In this document: positions 42,880 to 52,324 of the stretch, in pieces
Position numbering within the stretch: the stretch's first letter is position 1
Layout: every line of letters starts with the position of its first letter
Notes under the pieces: model-generated
What the model saw: only the letters and a program-made list of their open reading frames with translations
The model's database searches: none
What the model was told of the DNA's origin: nothing
Program-made: the position numbers and the translations under genes
DNA from: Cladocopium goreaui
Taxonomy: Eukaryota > Sar > Dinophyceae > Suessiales > Symbiodiniaceae
Length of the DNA stretch: 64,000 nt
Direction: 5' to 3'
Assembly (NCBI GenBank): GCA_947184155.2
Contig: CAMXCT020001114.1
Location: forward strand, 702,971-766,970

Positions 42880-43035
42880 CCTTATTAAGGCTAGATGACC
42901 AGCCATATTCCCTGCAAGTTGGCTCCACGGTCGGCACATTTTCTTGCCATGTCCAGAAGTCCTTCCTGTCAAAATTCGACATTGGCATTTCCAATGGGAT
43001 GCCTCATGCATCCAGCTTGTCAGCACCTTGTGGGT
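42880..43035 (-). CDS. Exon candidate, two frames
   Basis: One minus frame reads MPMSNFDRKDFWTWQENVPT then VEPTCREYGWSSSLNK (acidic, natural). Another (TGRTSGHGKKMCRPWSQL) continues into the tandem units at 43.04 kb. The first is preferred. Confidence 0.33.
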
Positions 43036-43039
43036 AGTG

Positions 43040-43213
43040 ATGTTGCTGATGGCTAAGCAGTACTGTTTAGGGTTTAGGATGCTGCCCATTGCAGCGCTGA
43101 TGGCAAAGCAATACTGTTTAGGGTTTAGGATGCTGCCCACCACAGTGCCGATGGCAAAGCAATGCTGTTTCGGGTTTGGGATGTTGCCCATCGCAGCGCC
43201 GATAGCAAAAAAA
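43040..43213. repeat. ~53-bp tandem units, three to four copies
   Basis: Unit: GATGGCAAAGCAATACTGTT, TAGGGTTTAGGATGCTGCCC, ATYGCAGCGCC. Divergence rises across copies. On minus it encodes NPKQYCFAIGAAMGSIL-like repeats, a period compatible with coding only if the unit is a multiple of three. Confidence 0.85.
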
Positions 43214-43257
43214 TACAATGTGTGTGTACAATACATATAAAAGGCCGGGGCTGCTCA

Positions 43258-44092
43258 GAAAAAAAAAGACTGAAGCAGAAACAAAAAGGAAAATAACTTT
43301 GTTTTTTTGTGATATGACTTGTGTTTTTTGTGTTTTTTTCTGGTATGAATTGTGTTTTTTTTTGGTGTTTTTTCTGGTATGAATTGTGTTTTTTCTGGTG
43401 CTTTTTTTGTGGTATGACTTGTGTTTTTCTTTGTGTTTTTTTGTGGTATGAATTGTGTTTTTTGGTGTTTTTGTGGTATGAATTGTGTTTTTTTGTGCTT
43501 CTTTTTGTGGTATGAATTGTGTTTGTTGTGTTTTTTCTGGTATGAATTGTGTTTCTGGTGTGTTTTTTGTGGTATGAACTGTTTTTTCTTTTTTTGGTGG
43601 TATGAATTGTGTTCTTTTTTGTGCTTTGTATTGTGTTTTTTTTGTGGTATGAATTGTGTTTTTTTTCGTGCTTCTTTTTGTGGTATGACGTGTGTTTTTT
43701 TTGGTGCTTTTTTTTGTGGTATGAATTGTGTTTTTTTTGTGCTTTTTCTTGTGGTGTGAATTGTGTTTTTTTGGTGCTTTTTTTGTGGTATGAATTGTGT
43801 TTTTTTTGTGCTTTTTCTTGTGGTATGAATTGTGTTTTTGTTGGTGTTTTTTTTGTGGTATGAATTGTGTTTTTTTGGTGTTTTTTTTTGTGGTATGAAT
43901 TGTGTTTTTTTTGTGCTTTTTTTGTGGTATGAATTGTGTGTTTTTTGTGTTTTTGTTGTGTGGTATGAATTGTGTTTTTTTTGTGCTTTTTTTGTGGTAT
44001 GAATTGTGTTTTTTTGTGTTTTTGTTGTGTGGTATGAATTGTGTTTTTTTGCTTGTTTTTGTGCTTTTTTTTGTGCTTGGGAGCGCCGGAAA
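43258..44092. repeat. TG-rich tandem array, ~25-bp unit
   Basis: About 32 units of TGTGGTATGAATTGTGTTTT with a variable T-run and TGCTTTT. On minus all three frames stay open for 300-340 codons (KKNTIHTTKK, HKKTQFIPQK, NSYHKKSTKK). The variable T-run shifts frame between units, so a selected protein is unlikely. Confidence 0.9.
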
Positions 44093-44159
44093 AGCAACCA
44101 AAAAAAAAGCACAAAAAAGCACAAAAAAAGAAAGACAAAACAGCACAAGAAAATCAGCA

Positions 44160-44305
44160 TTTATTTGGAAAAAATGAAGCTCAGGCCGCCTGACCTCGAC
44201 AGCCTTCGGACCAGCGGCCCAGCAAATGTCTCACACCATTTCCTTTCTCCAACCTCCTTTCCAAAAGAACCTCTCAGGAGTGAGCCCATGCCAGGAGCGG
44301 GAATG
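44160..44305 (-). CDS. Exon candidate
   Basis: GC-richer. Minus reads SLLRGSFGKEVGERKWCETF then AGPLVRRLSRSGGLSFIF; another frame is also partly open. Lies downstream of the MFS-like gene. Confidence 0.27.
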
Positions 44306-45033
44306 TGAAAAAATGTAATTATCATTATCATATGATGTGTATTGAGAACCTCAACAACTATTGTTGGAGGCACGCCTTTGCAGCGCTTATAGCTTAGAAC
44401 TTACACTGGTTGGATCGTTTGATTGCGGTATCTCGGTATCTCAGGTATGCTGCGATCAATGCTGTAAAGATTGTCATTAATATCATATCATCATCTCGAT
44501 ACAACACCTTGCATCATCATACCATATCATCATTGCCATTGCTATTTGACATACAAAAATTAAGATAAACATGGTCATGTCAGCTGTCATACTTTTCAGA
44601 ACCATTCCAACTTTCCAACCATCAAAGGAGATCAACACCAACATCGATGCTTTGATTTTGGCTAGTTGATGACAAGTTCAGCGAACATGTCCTGATGGCT
44701 CCAACAACAATATGGTGCAATACAAGCGGATGTTTGTTAAAATGATTAACATGATTTAACCACAAACAATGCCACCTCAAAGGTAGTGATGTTGTTGCAT
44801 TAACGACTCCACCCTTTGTTACTTGTACGGCCATCCCAGATCACATTTTCTCCTAAGCAGACCCTAAGGATTTCCCTAAAATGGCCTAAGTTACCACCAA
44901 TATGATTGTGCTTTTCTGGTATGTGGTTTGTGAAGGGGGGCAGTTAGTGGGGGGGGCAGGGCCCAATACATATATATATATATAATATTATATATATTAT
45001 ATATATATATACATTGATCATATAGTTATTAAC

Positions 45034-45182
45034 CAAAATCCAACAAATCATCCCCATCTTTCTTGGTGGCCCAACGCCACCATCCTTCGTCCCAAGGAAC
45101 CGTGGCTCCGGTGTAGATGACGCAATCCGCCACCAAGAGCACCCAGCCGGCCGACGGGACTGGCTGATGCGACACCAGGCCC
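45034..45182 (-). CDS. MFS-like gene: membrane exon near the 3' end
   Basis: Acceptor GTTTCATCAG and donor GATTTTG|GTTAAT give exact edges. Reads GLVSHQPVPSAGWVLLVADC then VIYTGATVPWDEGWWRWATK and an acidic tail. The central hydrophobic stretch fits a membrane helix. Entry needs two carried bases, so at least one exon lies between this and 45,573-45,698. Assigned to the 45-52-kb gene by position and hydrophobicity only. Confidence 0.45.
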
Positions 45183-45394
45183 CTGATGAAACCCATCCGA
45201 AACTCACCATGAAATATGGGAAATAGATGGAAAATGATGGAAATATGGAATGTGGGATGAAACTTACCCAAAAAATGTGTTTTGCTTATAGATTTGGAAG
45301 ATGGAAATAGTCAAATATCACCATAATGTTTTTTAATGCAAATGAAAACAGTCAATCACATTCAATCCCATCTAGAAAGTACGACATCACTTAG

Positions 45395-45465
45395 ATAGAC
45401 GGAACAAAGTCAGCTGTGCCCTGTGCACTGCCAAGTTTTGCCATCGTGGCCATGGCAATCCCAAT
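45395..45465 (-). CDS. Short exon candidate in the MFS-like gene
   Basis: Minus frame reads GIAMATMAKLGSAQGTADFV. It could join 45,573-45,698 to 45,034-45,182. Edges not fixed. Confidence 0.3.
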
Positions 45466-45572
45466 ACAACGCACATGCAACCCCATTTATAACTATAGTT
45501 AGGGAATTCATGAATTCTATCTTTTTGCGGGCTACCATAAATACTAAGTAATAGAACAAGTTCGTAACCTAC

Positions 45573-45698
45573 CCCATGTTTCACCGTCGGATTTTCTTTT
45601 TTTGTCCTTAGGGAAGGTCGTTGAGCCGCGCCTATTTCGAACAAGAGGATAGAGCCAAAAATCGAAGAGGCTGCAGCGATCATAAAGACCCACGACTC
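45573..45698 (-). CDS. MFS-like gene: 42-codon membrane exon
   Basis: Acceptor GTTGTGTAG and donor ACATGGG|GTAGGT enclose exactly 42 codons (phase 0-0). Reads ESWVFMIAAASSIFGSILLF, a membrane helix, then EIGAAQRPSLRTKKENPTV, a basic loop. Another frame is open but Gly/Pro-rich. Fits a C-terminal transmembrane helix with a cytosolic loop. Confidence 0.5.
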
Positions 45699-46074
45699 CT
45701 ACACAACTCGCGGATGCTTTAAGGGTGCCACCTGGGGAGCCACCTGGGGTTCCACCTGGGCAGGGACAACCAGTTTTCCGGCATATCATCATGTCCTGTC
45801 CTGAAATTTACCTTTCATCAGCATCACCTGAGCGACCGCCGGCGACCGGCTCAGAACATGCCAAACACTTGTAGGCAACAAACAGTGAAAAATGATGAAG
45901 TCTGATTTAGTTTGAAGATGAGGATGATGAAGGTTTCCAACAGCTTCCGAAATACGATGAAGCTCCGCTGCGGCCATGGTGAAGACCCTCATCTCATGGC
46001 ATATGTGGCATAGACGTTGACCCGTACTGCTCATACCCATAGCCTGTAGAGGAAAATCACCCCGTTCCCCCGTG

Positions 46075-46170
46075 TTCCCCACCGCTTTTGCAGAAAGTTG
46101 CAGTGGTGAAGATTGACATGACAATGCCCACCGAGCAAACAGCGGTGAAGCAAAGCCCTCGGGAATGGTG
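46075..46170 (-). CDS. MFS-like gene: membrane exon candidate
   Basis: One minus frame reads GLCFTAVCSVGIVMSIFTTA then TFCKSGGEHGGTG, a clear hydrophobic helix, with donor ACGGG|GTGATT. A longer polar frame (over 120 codons through 45,789) overlaps. The hydrophobic frame is preferred for consistency with the gene. Confidence 0.37.
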
Positions 46171-46204
46171 GATCTTCCAATGGCGAGTTCAACTATTTCG
46201 TGGC

Positions 46205-46352
46205 CAAGCAAAAATGATCTAGGTCACTGCAAGGATCTGCCAGCAAATTGCAAGCAAGACGCCTGTCCAGTAGGGGTCCCAACCTCGTTTCAATCACTTC
46301 AAACTGCTTCTGACCAGGTGAAGGGAGATCTTGCTCCCCAGGCACGGAAGCT
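46205..46352 (-). CDS. Exon candidate, acidic loop
   Basis: After TTTTTTGTCTC...GGAG the minus strand reads ASVPGEQDLPSPGQKQFEVI then ETRLGPLLDRRLACNLLADP. It is in the same frame as the 46.1-kb helix, with one stop between, so a very short intron or separate exons are possible. Confidence 0.38.
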
Positions 46353-46649
46353 CCACAGATGAGACAAAAAATGGTAACTTACCTTATGGATGCATCCAAT
46401 GAACAATCCGACTTCAACACAAATCTGAATCTTATCACATTAAATATGAAGTCTAATTTTAAGTATCTTCAAGTATCTTCAACTTCAACCCAAAACAACA
46501 AAACATCCCCTGAAAAAAAATTAACAAAACATCAGATATAACTAAGTCATGACTTAAGCTATAAAATGTTATAAAACTCCAAAAATATCCAAAAATAGAG
46601 TATGACTTCAATTTAACTTCCGTACTTTTCAGTGTCATAACTCCATGTG

Positions 46650-47090
46650 AACTTTTCAGGCACACTCCGGCCAGGATCAAGGAGATCTGCAGCTGAATGA
46701 CCATAAAATACTTCCAGCATCATCAAAGTAGACACTTCCACCGCCGCCAAAGTGAAAGGACGTTCCTAGCTGGGATCGATGGTTGGCTCATCCGGTTTTT
46801 TTACCTATCGGACCTATCAATGATTTTAGGTGGAAAAGCCATGGAAAACTACCCACCCCAAGAGCTTGCCCAACATTCAAATATGGCAACAAGCCATCCA
46901 TTACCCCAGAAAATACTAAATATGAATATGAGCACACCAATATAAGGATGCACAGCGAACGAATTTTCGGACGAGTTGCGACTGCGTACCAGATCATGCG
47001 CCAAACAATTTCCTGAAGCGGGATGTACCAGCGATTTCGCCACCGACCAAAGTGGGGGGCGACTCGTCAGCTGGACCAGATTATATCATC
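46650..47090 (-). CDS. Weak exon islands
   Basis: Two islands: near 46,660 (LQISLILAGVCLKS or AADLLDPGRSVPEKF) and near 46,960-47,080 (FGRWRNRWYIPLQEIVWRMI). Neither has firm splice sites. Confidence 0.25.
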
Positions 47091-47249
47091 TCCAGTCAGT
47101 TGGTTGCAATCCCCTACAATTAATGTCCATTAACTCCCCATTAATGCCCCCATCATATCCACTGGAGATATCCTAATCATCATCCCCATTAATCCCCAAT
47201 AAATTTGGCAATGAACCAGGGTATAGCTTTATCCATTGGATTTAATTAC

Positions 47250-47395
47250 CCCTGGTAATGACATTCACAGTTTGCGAACTTGAAAATGGCCCATAGAAAT
47301 AGTTGATTTACCACTTGTTTCCCTATTATTTTAATGGTGATGTTCCATAGTTATGTAAACGTTTACCGTTCTTAAAGATGGTGATTTTCCATCGC
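47250..47395. mobile_element. Rearranged CCCTCTGG-family element
   Basis: Left end TTACCCCTGGTAATGACATT; interior CCCATAGAAATAGTTGATTT; a central GTTTACCGTTCTTAAAGATG shared with 19,430; right end lost at CATCGCAAACT. On minus an exon frame runs to GGTG|GAGTTTGCG, a GA-type donor. Confidence 0.5.
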
Positions 47396-47530
47396 AAACT
47401 CCACCAAAAACTTCCACCATCTTCGCTCCTCGCGAGCAGAGTCGGGCAGTTCCTCGGGCTTGATATCGCCGGTGAGGGCGAAGTCGCAGCTGTCCTGCGA
47501 AGCGTCGAGCCCAGCGCTTCACCATGGGAG
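47396..47530 (-). CDS. Exon, frame uncertain
   Basis: GC-rich and open in all three minus frames. The most natural reads SAGLDASQDSCDFALTGDIK then PEELPDSAREERRWWKFLV. It would be a cytosolic loop if part of the MFS-like gene. Confidence 0.38.
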
Positions 47531-47929
47531 ATGTCGAAAAATTGCTTAGGGTTAAAGAAAGTAGCTTTGAACATGGTTAAAAAAAAACTATGTTTGTTGA
47601 AACAACATGTGAAACATCAGTTGAGTTAGTTTTCATGTGGATGTTTGGAGAAAATCGAGTGGAAACATCATGAAACCATATTTTTCCCATAGTTTTCCCC
47701 TGTAGATGTACGGATGTAGAGTCGTAGAGGTTTCCCGCTGGTTTCCTTTGCATCCGATTCTGGGAGTATGGTAAAGATATTTAAAGAATATCATCCCTGG
47801 AAAGAATATGGGCTCTTATCATACCATCTATATGGGTCATCAATAGGTTATCAACTTGTGTCTATTCATATTGGTTTGTCTGAAATGTTGGGAAAACCCC
47901 AAAATCATATTTGACAATGATTTTTAGGG

Positions 47930-48080
47930 CCAAATGTCGGGGTAAAATCCTCAATGAGACAACCCCAACTGAGCGAACCATCAAATGGAGACGAATCAAA
48001 ATGCTGGGAACCGGGCTGGCAGATGTCCGAATGACAGCCGGGTTGTCGAAAACTGGCAGAAAAAACTGGATACTTCGATG
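47930..48080 (-). CDS. Exon candidate
   Basis: Minus frames open include FFLPVFDNPAVIRTSASPVP and a Ser/Pro-rich alternative. Possible membrane segment LMVRSVGVVSLRIL. Weak. Confidence 0.25.
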
Positions 48081-48154
48081 CTCCTACAAACAAAACATGG
48101 CCAGTCCATAGTACTATAGCAGACTATAGATGACAGCATACCACAGAGGGGAGG

Positions 48155-48345
48155 GCTCTGACTTTCACCATATTTTTGCTAACTACCGAAGTTCTCCCCA
48201 TCCCCGGTGAAAATCCCCGGTTTCGGTTTCGGTCATGACCATCGCCCTTGGGAGGTTCGTTGGGGATCTCCGTGGGCATGATGGAAATGCCAAAGAAACT
48301 GCTCACCAAGGCTTGGAAGAGCAGGAAACTCAGCGCCGAATTCCA
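48155..48345 (-). CDS. MFS-like gene: membrane exon
   Basis: Minus frame reads NSALSFLLFQALVSSFFGIS then IMPTEIPNEPPKGDGHDRNR: a hydrophobic helix followed by a polar loop. Acceptor probably GGCGCTGAG. It lies between the N-terminal MFS-type exons and the C-terminal helices. Confidence 0.42.
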
Positions 48346-48367
48346 CCGAGGAAGTCGATAAAAGATA

Positions 48368-48770
48368 GATGTGTGTATAGATCAGTTGTTGTTGTTATGT
48401 GTGTATGTGTGTATGTGTGTGTGTCTGTCTGTCTGTCTGTATATGTATATGTATATGTATATGTACATGTATATATATATGTATATGTATATGTGTATGT
48501 GTATGTGTATGTGTATGTAGGTAGGTAGGTAGGTATGTAGGTATGTAGGTATGTAGGTATGTATGTAGGGAGGTAGGTAGGTAGGTATGTATGTATGTAT
48601 GTATGTGTGTATGTATGCATGCATGCATGGATGGATGGATGCATGGATGGATGTATGCATGGATGTGTGTATGTATGTATGGATGTATGTGTGTATGTAT
48701 GTATGTATGTATGCATGCATGCATGCATGCATGGATGTATGTATGTATGTATGTGAGTATGTGAACTTCA
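48368..48770. repeat. GTAT/GGTA/GCAT tetranucleotide block
   Basis: Three zones: GTATAT/GTGTAT, AGGTATGT, then ATGGATGCATGC. All minus frames are open (Tyr/Ile/His/Thr), a repeat effect. Confidence 0.95.
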
Positions 48771-48850
48771 ATTGCCTTTCAGTGTTTAGGATTTACTGTA
48801 GGATTTTCTAACTGGATACCCAGCGGCTTACACCTCGTTTGTTCATGTTT

Positions 48851-48926
48851 TTATTGAGGGGCGGCAGTTTCCAGATCATTGGGTTTCATTGCCAGAGCCT
48901 CCCTGATGGAATGTCTCCACTGGTTG
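48851..48926 (-). CDS. MFS-like gene: exon reaching TAA
   Basis: Acceptor CTCTTCAG. Reads NQWRHSIREALAMKPNDLET then AAPQ and TAA at 48,851. The TAA overlaps an AATAAA. Its first base completes the CA carried from the 28-nt exon (His). It is either the 3' end of a gene or, because more membrane exons lie beyond, an exon that leaves through a GC donor just before TAA (ACTGCC|GCCCCT). Confidence 0.52.
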
Positions 48927-49025
48927 CTGAAGAGGGAGACTCAAACATAATTCATTCATAATGGGTATGATGGATTTAGAGTTCTATGAACCATTATGAC
49001 ATATTGTGACACTTAAAACCTCTAC

Positions 49026-49053
49026 TGACTTTGCGCAACCAGAGTTTCCGGCA
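49026..49053 (-). CDS. MFS-like gene: 28-nt micro-exon
   Basis: Acceptor CCTGAACAG and donor AAGTCA|GTAGAG. Adds VPETLVAQS plus two bases. Both neighbours are phase-matched (G carried in, CA carried out), which supports this tiny exon. Confidence 0.48.
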
Positions 49054-49113
49054 CTGTTCAGGTTTGATGTCTTAAAGTTTATATACCTGTTTTGGATGGC
49101 AGGACAGCTTTAC

Positions 49114-49180
49114 CTGGGCGGATGAGGTTGGGAACCCGGCACCCTGGGGAAGGACAATTCACTGATGTGTTTGGATTACC
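49114..49180 (-). CDS. MFS-like gene: exon with element-derived acceptor
   Basis: Enters at TTACCAGAG|GGT of the palindromic element at 49,179-49,290 and leaves at a consensus donor CCCAG|GTAAAG. Reads GNPNTSVNCPSPGCRVPNLI then RP. Phase 0 in, one base out, matching both neighbours. The first two codons come from the element end. Confidence 0.52.
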
Positions 49181-49290
49181 CTCTGGTAAACTAACAGCTT
49201 TAGCTATGGCAGCTATGGCCCATGAAAATATATATGTTTTACATTGACTCACCTATAAAAAATGGAAATTTTTGCCATAGCTAACTGATT
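49179..49290. mobile_element. TA/CCCTCTGG palindromic element, one end decayed
   Basis: Left end CCCTCTGGTAAACTAACAGC after TA; right end reduced to TTGCCATAGCTAACTGAT. On minus its intact end is the acceptor of the 49,114-49,180 exon, while the donor (CAACGG|GTGAAA) lies just outside. Confidence 0.65.
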
Positions 49291-49309
49291 AAGTGTCAGT
49301 TTTTTTCAC

Positions 49310-49452
49310 CCGTTGAACAGGCATGAAATATATGAAATTCCAGCTGCATCCAATGCACATGTTGATCCAGGCCATCATAGACCGAGGACTGACCTGGTCG
49401 CCGTGTGCGCCATTTGTGGATGGTGCGGTCATAGGATCCCAAGACCATCCAC
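49310..49452 (-). CDS. MFS-like gene: membrane exon
   Basis: After ACAAAAG the minus strand reads WSWDPMTAPSTNGAHGDQVS then MMAWINMCIGCSWNFIYFMP, and leaves at CAACGG|GTGAAA (phase 0). The pattern of a Pro/Ser loop followed by an aromatic helix resembles the segment after transmembrane 5 in MFSD8/SPX-MFS-like transporters (from memory). A WD-like alternative frame exists (see rejected items). Confidence 0.47.
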
Positions 49453-49494
49453 CTTTTGTTTGTTTTACATAACCAACATATATATATATACATA

Positions 49495-49605
49495 ATATAT
49501 ATATATACATAATATATATATATATGGTACCCACTCCAAGACCTACCTTTTTGTGGTTTTTACTGGTATTTGCCGTAAATTATGCACATTTTGAGCTTAT
49601 ATACT
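49495..49605. repeat. TA runs
   Basis: TATATATACATAATATATAT repeats, then a short AT-rich spacer. Non-coding. Confidence 0.8.
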
Positions 49606-49715
49606 GGTTGGTGGTTGAACCACCCCTCTGAAAAATCATGGAGTTCGTCAGTTGGGATGATGAAATTCCCAACTGAATGGAAACATAAAAAATGTTCCAA
49701 ACCACCAACCAGTAT
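49602..49715. mobile_element. GGTTGGTGG-family element, best copy
   Basis: Ends ACTGGTTGGTGGTTGAACC and AAACCACCAACCAGTA, inner CTCTGAAAAATCATGGAGTT and CCCAACTGAATGGAAACA. Flanked by ATAT on both sides. On minus an open frame (IHNLGVPNFDPYPYNIYW) runs into TACTG|GTTGGT. Confidence 0.7.
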
Positions 49716-49719
49716 ATAT

Positions 49720-50096
49720 TATATGGGTATGGGTCAAAATTAGGTACCCCCAAATTATGGATGGTTAATACTACACTAGACATTCACATCTGTGGTCCCA
49801 CATCGGTCTTCTATTTTGACCCACATCCATATCAACAAAATCATTAACCATCATTTATTAAGCAGTATTAACCATAATTAACCATGAATGGATGTTCCAG
49901 TCACCACCAACCAGCTTTTATATATATATATATTTTCATAACACCTGCATCGAGCTGCATCCATTGCTCAAAGTTTGACACCGAAATCAAGCGGGGTCAC
50001 ATTTTTTTTGGGCCTCAGGTCCCCAGTTCCCAGTTCTGGATTCACTCCATCACTTCTATCCAGATATCATGAACACCTAGGGATATGTATATGTAA

Positions 50097-50129
<33 letters not shown>

Positions 50130-50265
50130 CATACATACATATATATATATATGTATTTATTTCTATAAATGATATATATATATATACATGATGTTCCCAT
50201 GAATGCCCCCCAATGAAGGACACCACCACATGGCCGTGAAAAATCTCCAGCGAGCTTCTCGTTCG
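49720..50265. other. TA-rich stretch
   Basis: Contains CACCACCAACCAG (49,900) and long TA runs at 49,918-49,935, 50,095-50,160 and 50,170-50,190. No exon before 50,267. Confidence 0.5.
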
Positions 50266-50266
50266 C

Positions 50267-50352
50267 CGTCTCCAGTGACCAAGGTCTTGAGGATGGTGAA
50301 GACCAAGGGTCCCACGACAAGACCCACGTTTCGGGCGCATTGGGTCATAATC
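50267..50352 (-). CDS. MFS-like gene: transmembrane 5-type exon
   Basis: Reads IMTQCARNVGLVVGPLVFTI then LKTLVTGD. The R-N-x-G-L-x-x-G-P pattern is typical of MFS helix 5 (the G-x-x-x-G-P motif). Acceptor GCTGAAG; exit GAGACG|GCGAAC, a GC donor chosen because it keeps phase with 49,310-49,452. The entry base completes Gln from 50,533-50,573. Confidence 0.52.
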
Positions 50353-50532
50353 CTTCAGCAAGCTTTGGCATGGCAGCAGAAGGTGATTTTGTTACATATT
50401 TTTTGAGGGGGTTATGAAGTGGCTATTAATAATCAATAAATAATCAATTCAATTGTAATACTTTATTTTTTCTAAAACTCCTGCTCAACGAGAAGGCATT
50501 CAATTTTTTGGGAGCTGATGATCAGTTCATAC

Positions 50533-50573
50533 TGGTGAAATCGTGCACTGGCTGTTGATATTGTTGATATCTT
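50533..50573 (-). CDS. MFS-like gene: 41-nt exon
   Basis: Acceptor CTTAATTTGCAG and donor TTTCACCA|GTATGA. Reads KISTISTASARFH plus CA; joined to the next exon it continues to ...ARNVGLVVGP. This fits the stretch leading into MFS helix 5. Exact edges. Confidence 0.47.
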
Positions 50574-50635
50574 CTGCAAATTAAGATCATAATTCCCAAC
50601 TAAGAAATGTGGCCCACTTTGGGGAGGACTCACTA

Positions 50636-50726
50636 GAAATCGTCGTTTCTGGTCAGGCCGTTATCAGGTTGGCAAGATTTGCCCAGGTAGACAGAGGGCC
50701 GGGAAAGATTCGCAGCACCAATCAAG
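50636..50726 (-). CDS. MFS-like gene: helix 4 exon
   Basis: Acceptor GTTCACAG. Reads LIGAANLSRPSVYLGKSCQP and ends DNGLTRNDDF. The GAAN...YLGK...R arrangement resembles MFS helix 4 (G-x-G-A-A-N ... R-a-Y-i) in MFSD8/SPX-MFS-like proteins. A strong GTGAGT follows but would leave TA before A or G, so the real donor is uncertain. Confidence 0.5.
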
Positions 50727-50739
50727 CTGTGAACATTAT

Positions 50740-51490
50740 GAAACAAAACTGATATTATCCACTGTGCATAAAACAAGTCTCTAGAAATATCTGATCTGAG
50801 GTCATATGATATAATCTTATCATCGACTCATTGAAGGAACATCAAGTTTGTTGTTGCTTGAGGTCTTGAAGTTTTTCAAGAGTTTATCATAATCTTCTGG
50901 AACAAAACTGAGTCTATCAAATTCCTTCACCACCGTTTGAAAACACTATCCTTGAGAATGCCACAAATATCTCCAGGTAAAAAAACAAACGCATATACAA
51001 AATATATATGTATTGGTCAGGTCAAATACCAATTTGTGCTGTGTCAATGTAGTTACAAATATGGGTAGATACGGCAATGTGGAAAACCCAATAATAATAA
51101 CCCTCCAACTGAAGTGTTTGTACCAACCATGTTTGATAGAATTGAGGATGGCTTATGATGTTTTTTTAATATATATATATATATAGAGTTTAGATATGAT
51201 TGAGTGGATCACACTGCCAAACGCATTACCCAGATACATTATGAAACATTACCAATCTTTTGAACATATGGGTTTATCAGTTTATCTGAACAAAATGTTA
51301 ATATACCCGCGACTCTACTATTAATCATCATGTTCCCTCTTCTTGAATGGCCCTCGGGACTCGGGAGTAAACCCCAATTTCCAGACACACAACAAATATC
51401 TGCTTCAAATGGTCAGTTAAACAGCATTTCTGCATATTTCCGCGGCTGTTCATCAGCTCCCCAATTTTGGTGGCTGGTTATGCCACACAG
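50740..51490. other. Intron-like, no exon seen
   Basis: AT-rich with a TA run at 51,170-51,186. GC-richer DNA at 51,340-51,450 is open on plus but lacks splice support. Confidence 0.45.
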
Positions 51491-51499
51491 ATTTTTGGT

Positions 51500-51621
51500 C
51501 AAGCTGCATCCAGAAGGTCTTGCTCTCATGCACAGTGATCTTCGTCCAGAAAAGGATGCCGGGAACCACCGTCAGGGGACCAATAAAGGACGACACTTGA
51601 ATAAAGGCAAGCATGACCCAC
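51500..51621 (-). CDS. MFS-like gene: membrane exon
   Basis: Acceptor CTGTACTCAG. Reads WVMLAFIQVSSFIGPLTVVP then GILFWTKITVHESKTFWMQL. Contains a strong hydrophobic helix with IGP and PGI kinks. Donor not fixed (GTGCAT, GTGTGG or a GA site). Confidence 0.47.
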
Positions 51622-51819
51622 CTGAGTACAGTGAAGTGGCAAAACTCTGGTTAGCTCTGGTTTAAAAAAACAGCCGACACACTGTAAAGACAAGTATTGT
51701 ATATTCTATATATATATATGATGAAATACAATATTTATGTGTATATATATATACATATTATATATGCATATACATATATAATTATACATATGTGCCGAAT
51801 AAAAGGATGATTTGTATGC

Positions 51820-51958
51820 CCGCGACAGCACATAGCCAAGAAGCCATACCATGTTCACATTGGGGCTGTTGGCGGTTTCATTGACGAAGACGGCTGATGC
51901 CAAGCTCAGAAACATGCAAATTACAGGGATGACAATCATCAGTCCACGGACAAAGCGC
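51820..51958 (-). CDS. MFS-like gene: loop 2-3 and helix 3 exon
   Basis: Acceptor CCATCCAG. Reads RFVRGLMIVIPVICMFLSLA then SAVFVNETANSPNVNMVWLL. The basic R-x-x-R before a helix resembles the MFS loop 2-3 (D-x-x-G-R-R/K), although the Asp is not seen. Possible GC donor TCGCGG|GCATAC. Confidence 0.47.
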
Positions 51959-52009
51959 CTGGATGGAACTTGGATGAAGGGGCCGCAGTTCGTTAGCTAA
52001 GCTGGTGCA

Positions 52010-52235
52010 AGTTTAACTGCAATATATGTAGGATTTTTGTGGATTTTTGGTAGACATCGTATAGTTACGATAGTTAAGTGGAAAAAACAACTTATGACTA
52101 GGGGTGCGGTTGAAACCTCTATCTGTGGGCGCACAAAAAACGTTCCGGCTTTCAGATTTTCCATGGAAATCTATTGGAGCCATCAGCTTGAAGTGATGCA
52201 GCAAAGGACATGAATTGCTTCCGGGTGAAATGGTC
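52010..52235 (-). CDS. Exon candidate
   Basis: Minus frame reads SNSCPLLHHFKLMAPIDFHG and FCAPTDRGFNRTPSHKLF. Polar; unclear relation to the MFS-like gene. Confidence 0.27.
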
Positions 52236-52324
52236 ACTTAACACATTGCCCCAGCTAAAGCCTGCAAAAATCGTAAGTTCGAATGTAAAAGAATGATTTG
52301 GTCATGATTTGGTCCTGTTTTCTG

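Noticed and set aside
43118..44160. Three 300-340-codon Lys/Thr/His-rich minus frames
   Set aside because: Satellite with a variable T-run that shifts frame between units; no sign of one selected frame.
48330..48771. His/Thr/Tyr/Ile repeat proteins
   Set aside because: Tetranucleotide repeat artefact, open in all frames.
49296..49452. WD40-like reading LGSYDRTIHKW
   Set aside because: A single possible blade in an alternative frame; the other frame keeps splice phase with three neighbouring exons and fits the membrane gene.
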